From: Kineosporia sp. NBRC 101731
Lineage (GTDB): Bacteria; Actinomycetota; Actinomycetes; Actinomycetales; Kineosporiaceae
NCBI RefSeq assembly: GCF_030269305.1
Contig: NZ_BSTC01000009.1
Span: 124,001-188,000, forward strand
Length of the DNA stretch: 64,000 nucleotides
Direction of reading: 5' to 3'
How positions within the stretch are numbered: the first letter of the stretch is position 1; every line of letters begins with the position of its first letter. A program made the position numbers and the translations under genes. Below the pieces are notes generated by a model, which saw nothing but the letters and a program-made list of their open reading frames with translations, ran no database searches and had not been told where the DNA came from. Of the stretch, positions 62,957 to 64,000 are shown one piece after another.

Positions 62957-63802
62957 ATGAGGCTGATCAGTTTCGAGGCCGACGGCCGGGAACAGCCGGG
63001 TGCGGTGGTGACCGGGCCGGACGGCACGGACCGGGTGGTGGCGCTCGGCGACCTGAGCCTGGCCCAGATCCTCGAGCACGGGCCCCGGATCGCGGCGGCT
63101 GCCGGCAGCGCGGACATCACCGCGCTGCCGACGCTGACGGAGGTGAAGCTGGCCCCACCGGTGCGCCCGGGGAAGATTCTCTGCCTGGGGTACAACTACG
63201 CCGGGCACACCCAGGAACAGGCTCCACCCTTCCCGAACGTGTTCATCAAGACGCCGAACACGATCTGCGGTCCGGGGGACGCGGTGGTCATGCCGCCCTC
63301 CTGCACCGACGTCGATTACGAGGGCGAGATCGCCGTCGTCATCGGCACCCGGGCGAGCCGCGTCCCGCAGGCCGGCGCCATGGCCCACGTCGCCGGGTAC
63401 ACGCTGTTCAACGACGTGTCCGACCGTGGATGGCAGCACCGCACCGACCAGTGGGCGCTGGGCAAGAGCGCCGACGGGTTCGGCCCGCTCGGCCCGTGGA
63501 TCGTCACCACCGACGAGGTGACCGGTCTGGGCGGCCGTACGGTCGAGGTGGAGCGCAACGGCGTCGTGACGGTCAGCGCCAGCACCGACGCGATGGTCTA
63601 CGACGTCGCCTTCCTCGTGCACTACCTGTCCCAGATCATCACCCTCGAGCCCGGGGACATCATCTCGACGGGAACCCCGGGCCGGTTTCCGCAGGCCCAG
63701 GCCGCGCACACCCCGCTCACCCCCGGAGACACCGTGACGATCCGCGTCACCGGTCTCGGCGAGCTCACCACCCCTTTCGTCTCGATGGAGGAAAACCGAT
63801 GA
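62957..63802 (+). CDS. Fumarylacetoacetate hydrolase (FAH) family protein
   Basis: A 281-residue hydrolase/hydratase. The FAH core begins KILCLGYNYAGHTQE; the metal ligands are Glu in DYEGEIAVVIG and Asp in TLFNDVSDR; TGTPGRF and PGDTVTIRVTGLGEL complete the domain. RBS GGGGAG lies 3 nt before ATG 62957. In rhamnose or keto-deoxy-sugar pathways FAH enzymes act as diketo-3-deoxy-acid hydrolases (such as 2,4-diketo-3-deoxy-L-rhamnonate hydrolase), which suits this operon; other FAH reactions are possible. Confidence 0.88.
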   Translation: MRLISFEADGREQPGAVVTGPDGTDRVVALGDLSLAQILEHGPRIAAAAGSADITALPTLTEVKLAPPVRPGKILCLGYNYAGHTQEQAPPFPNVFIKTPNTICGPGDAVVMPPSCTDVDYEGEIAVVIGTRASRVPQAGAMAHVAGYTLFNDVSDRGWQHRTDQWALGKSADGFGPLGPWIVTTDEVTGLGGRTVEVERNGVVTVSASTDAMVYDVAFLVHYLSQIITLEPGDIISTGTPGRFPQAQAAHTPLTPGDTVTIRVTGLGELTTPFVSMEENR

Positions 63803-64000
63803 TCCTGGACTCGTTCCGGCTGGACGGAAAGGTCGCCCTGGTGACGGGCTCGTCGCGAGGGCTGGGTCAGGGGGCCGCGCTCGCACTGGCCGAGGCCGGC
63901 GCCGACGTGGCCCTGCTCGATCACGTCGCGGCCAAGGAGACGGCCGGGAAGATCGAGGCTCTCGGCCGACGGGCCCAGATCCTCGAGCAGGATCTGATCA
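63799..64000 (+). CDS. SDR oxidoreductase, KduD-like (3' end outside window)
   Basis: The first 67 codons of a short-chain dehydrogenase (ATG overlapping the FAH stop by ATGA), continuing past the window end. MILDSFRLDGKVALVTGSSRGLGQGAAL contains the N-terminal signature and cofactor loop of 2-deoxy-D-gluconate / 2-dehydro-3-deoxygluconate 5-dehydrogenase (KduD)-type enzymes. That reaction follows the GH105 product in pectin breakdown and strengthens the operon's interpretation. The catalytic part is not in the window. Confidence 0.85.
   Translation, partial: MILDSFRLDGKVALVTGSSRGLGQGAALALAEAGADVALLDHVAAKETAGKIEALGRRAQILEQDLI

Overview
The window is a 64 kb piece of a high-GC actinobacterial chromosome. 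GTG starts are frequent, GC-rich hairpin terminators follow many genes, and the core gene blocks match those of Streptomyces, Mycobacterium and relatives. Gene content would suit a Kineosporia-like soil actinomycete, but the genus is only a guess.

The backbone is the conserved run tig - clpP1 - clpP2 - clpX - (valS, absent here) - folC - DUF4233 - ndk - radical SAM pair - rne - rplU - rpmA - obg - proB - proA - nadD - rsfS - gpgP-like phosphatase. Accessory cassettes interrupt it. (1) 4.2-11.8 kb, where valS is expected: three tandem secreted M6 (immune inhibitor A-like) metalloproteases, an iron-box-controlled siderophore-interacting reductase, and an ECF sigma factor coupled to a membrane sensor protein. 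(2) 16-28 kb, between folC and DUF4233: a sugar locus with a ROK regulator, an RbsABC-type importer, a Gfo/Idh/MocA dehydrogenase, two TIM-barrel isomerase-like proteins (one Tat-exported) and a large secreted PQQ-type sugar dehydrogenase. A perfect 50-bp palindrome lies upstream of its binding-protein gene. (3) 27.9-30.8 kb: a divergent SDR/TetR pair with two operators, and small genes around DUF4233. (4) 31.5-35.7 kb: a coupled SWIM zinc-finger and DUF6493-like pair, followed by 20-bp tandem repeats. (5) 42.4-45.3 kb: an NHLRC2-like thioredoxin/NHL protein facing an SDR-DoxX pair. (6) 51.4-56.8 kb, between proA and nadD: a methyltransferase, an HTH/NB-ARC/TPR STAND regulator, a divergent two-gene unit (unknown 152-aa protein plus an MMP-like matrixin without signal peptide) preceded by four 10-bp direct repeats, and a GT2 glycosyltransferase. 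(7) 59.3 kb to the end: a LacI-operator-flanked operon for rhamnose/rhamnogalacturonan breakdown (MFS importer, RhaD-like aldolase, GH105 hydrolase, FAH hydrolase, KduD-like SDR running off the window).

How they work together: ClpP1P2X and trigger factor handle protein quality control, probably under ClgR. RNase E, L21, L27 and Obg serve RNA and ribosome metabolism. proB/proA make proline precursors and nadD makes NAD. The accessory parts suggest a saprophyte that secretes proteases and takes up plant-derived sugars. The most unusual unit is the STAND-regulator/small-protein/matrixin cassette.
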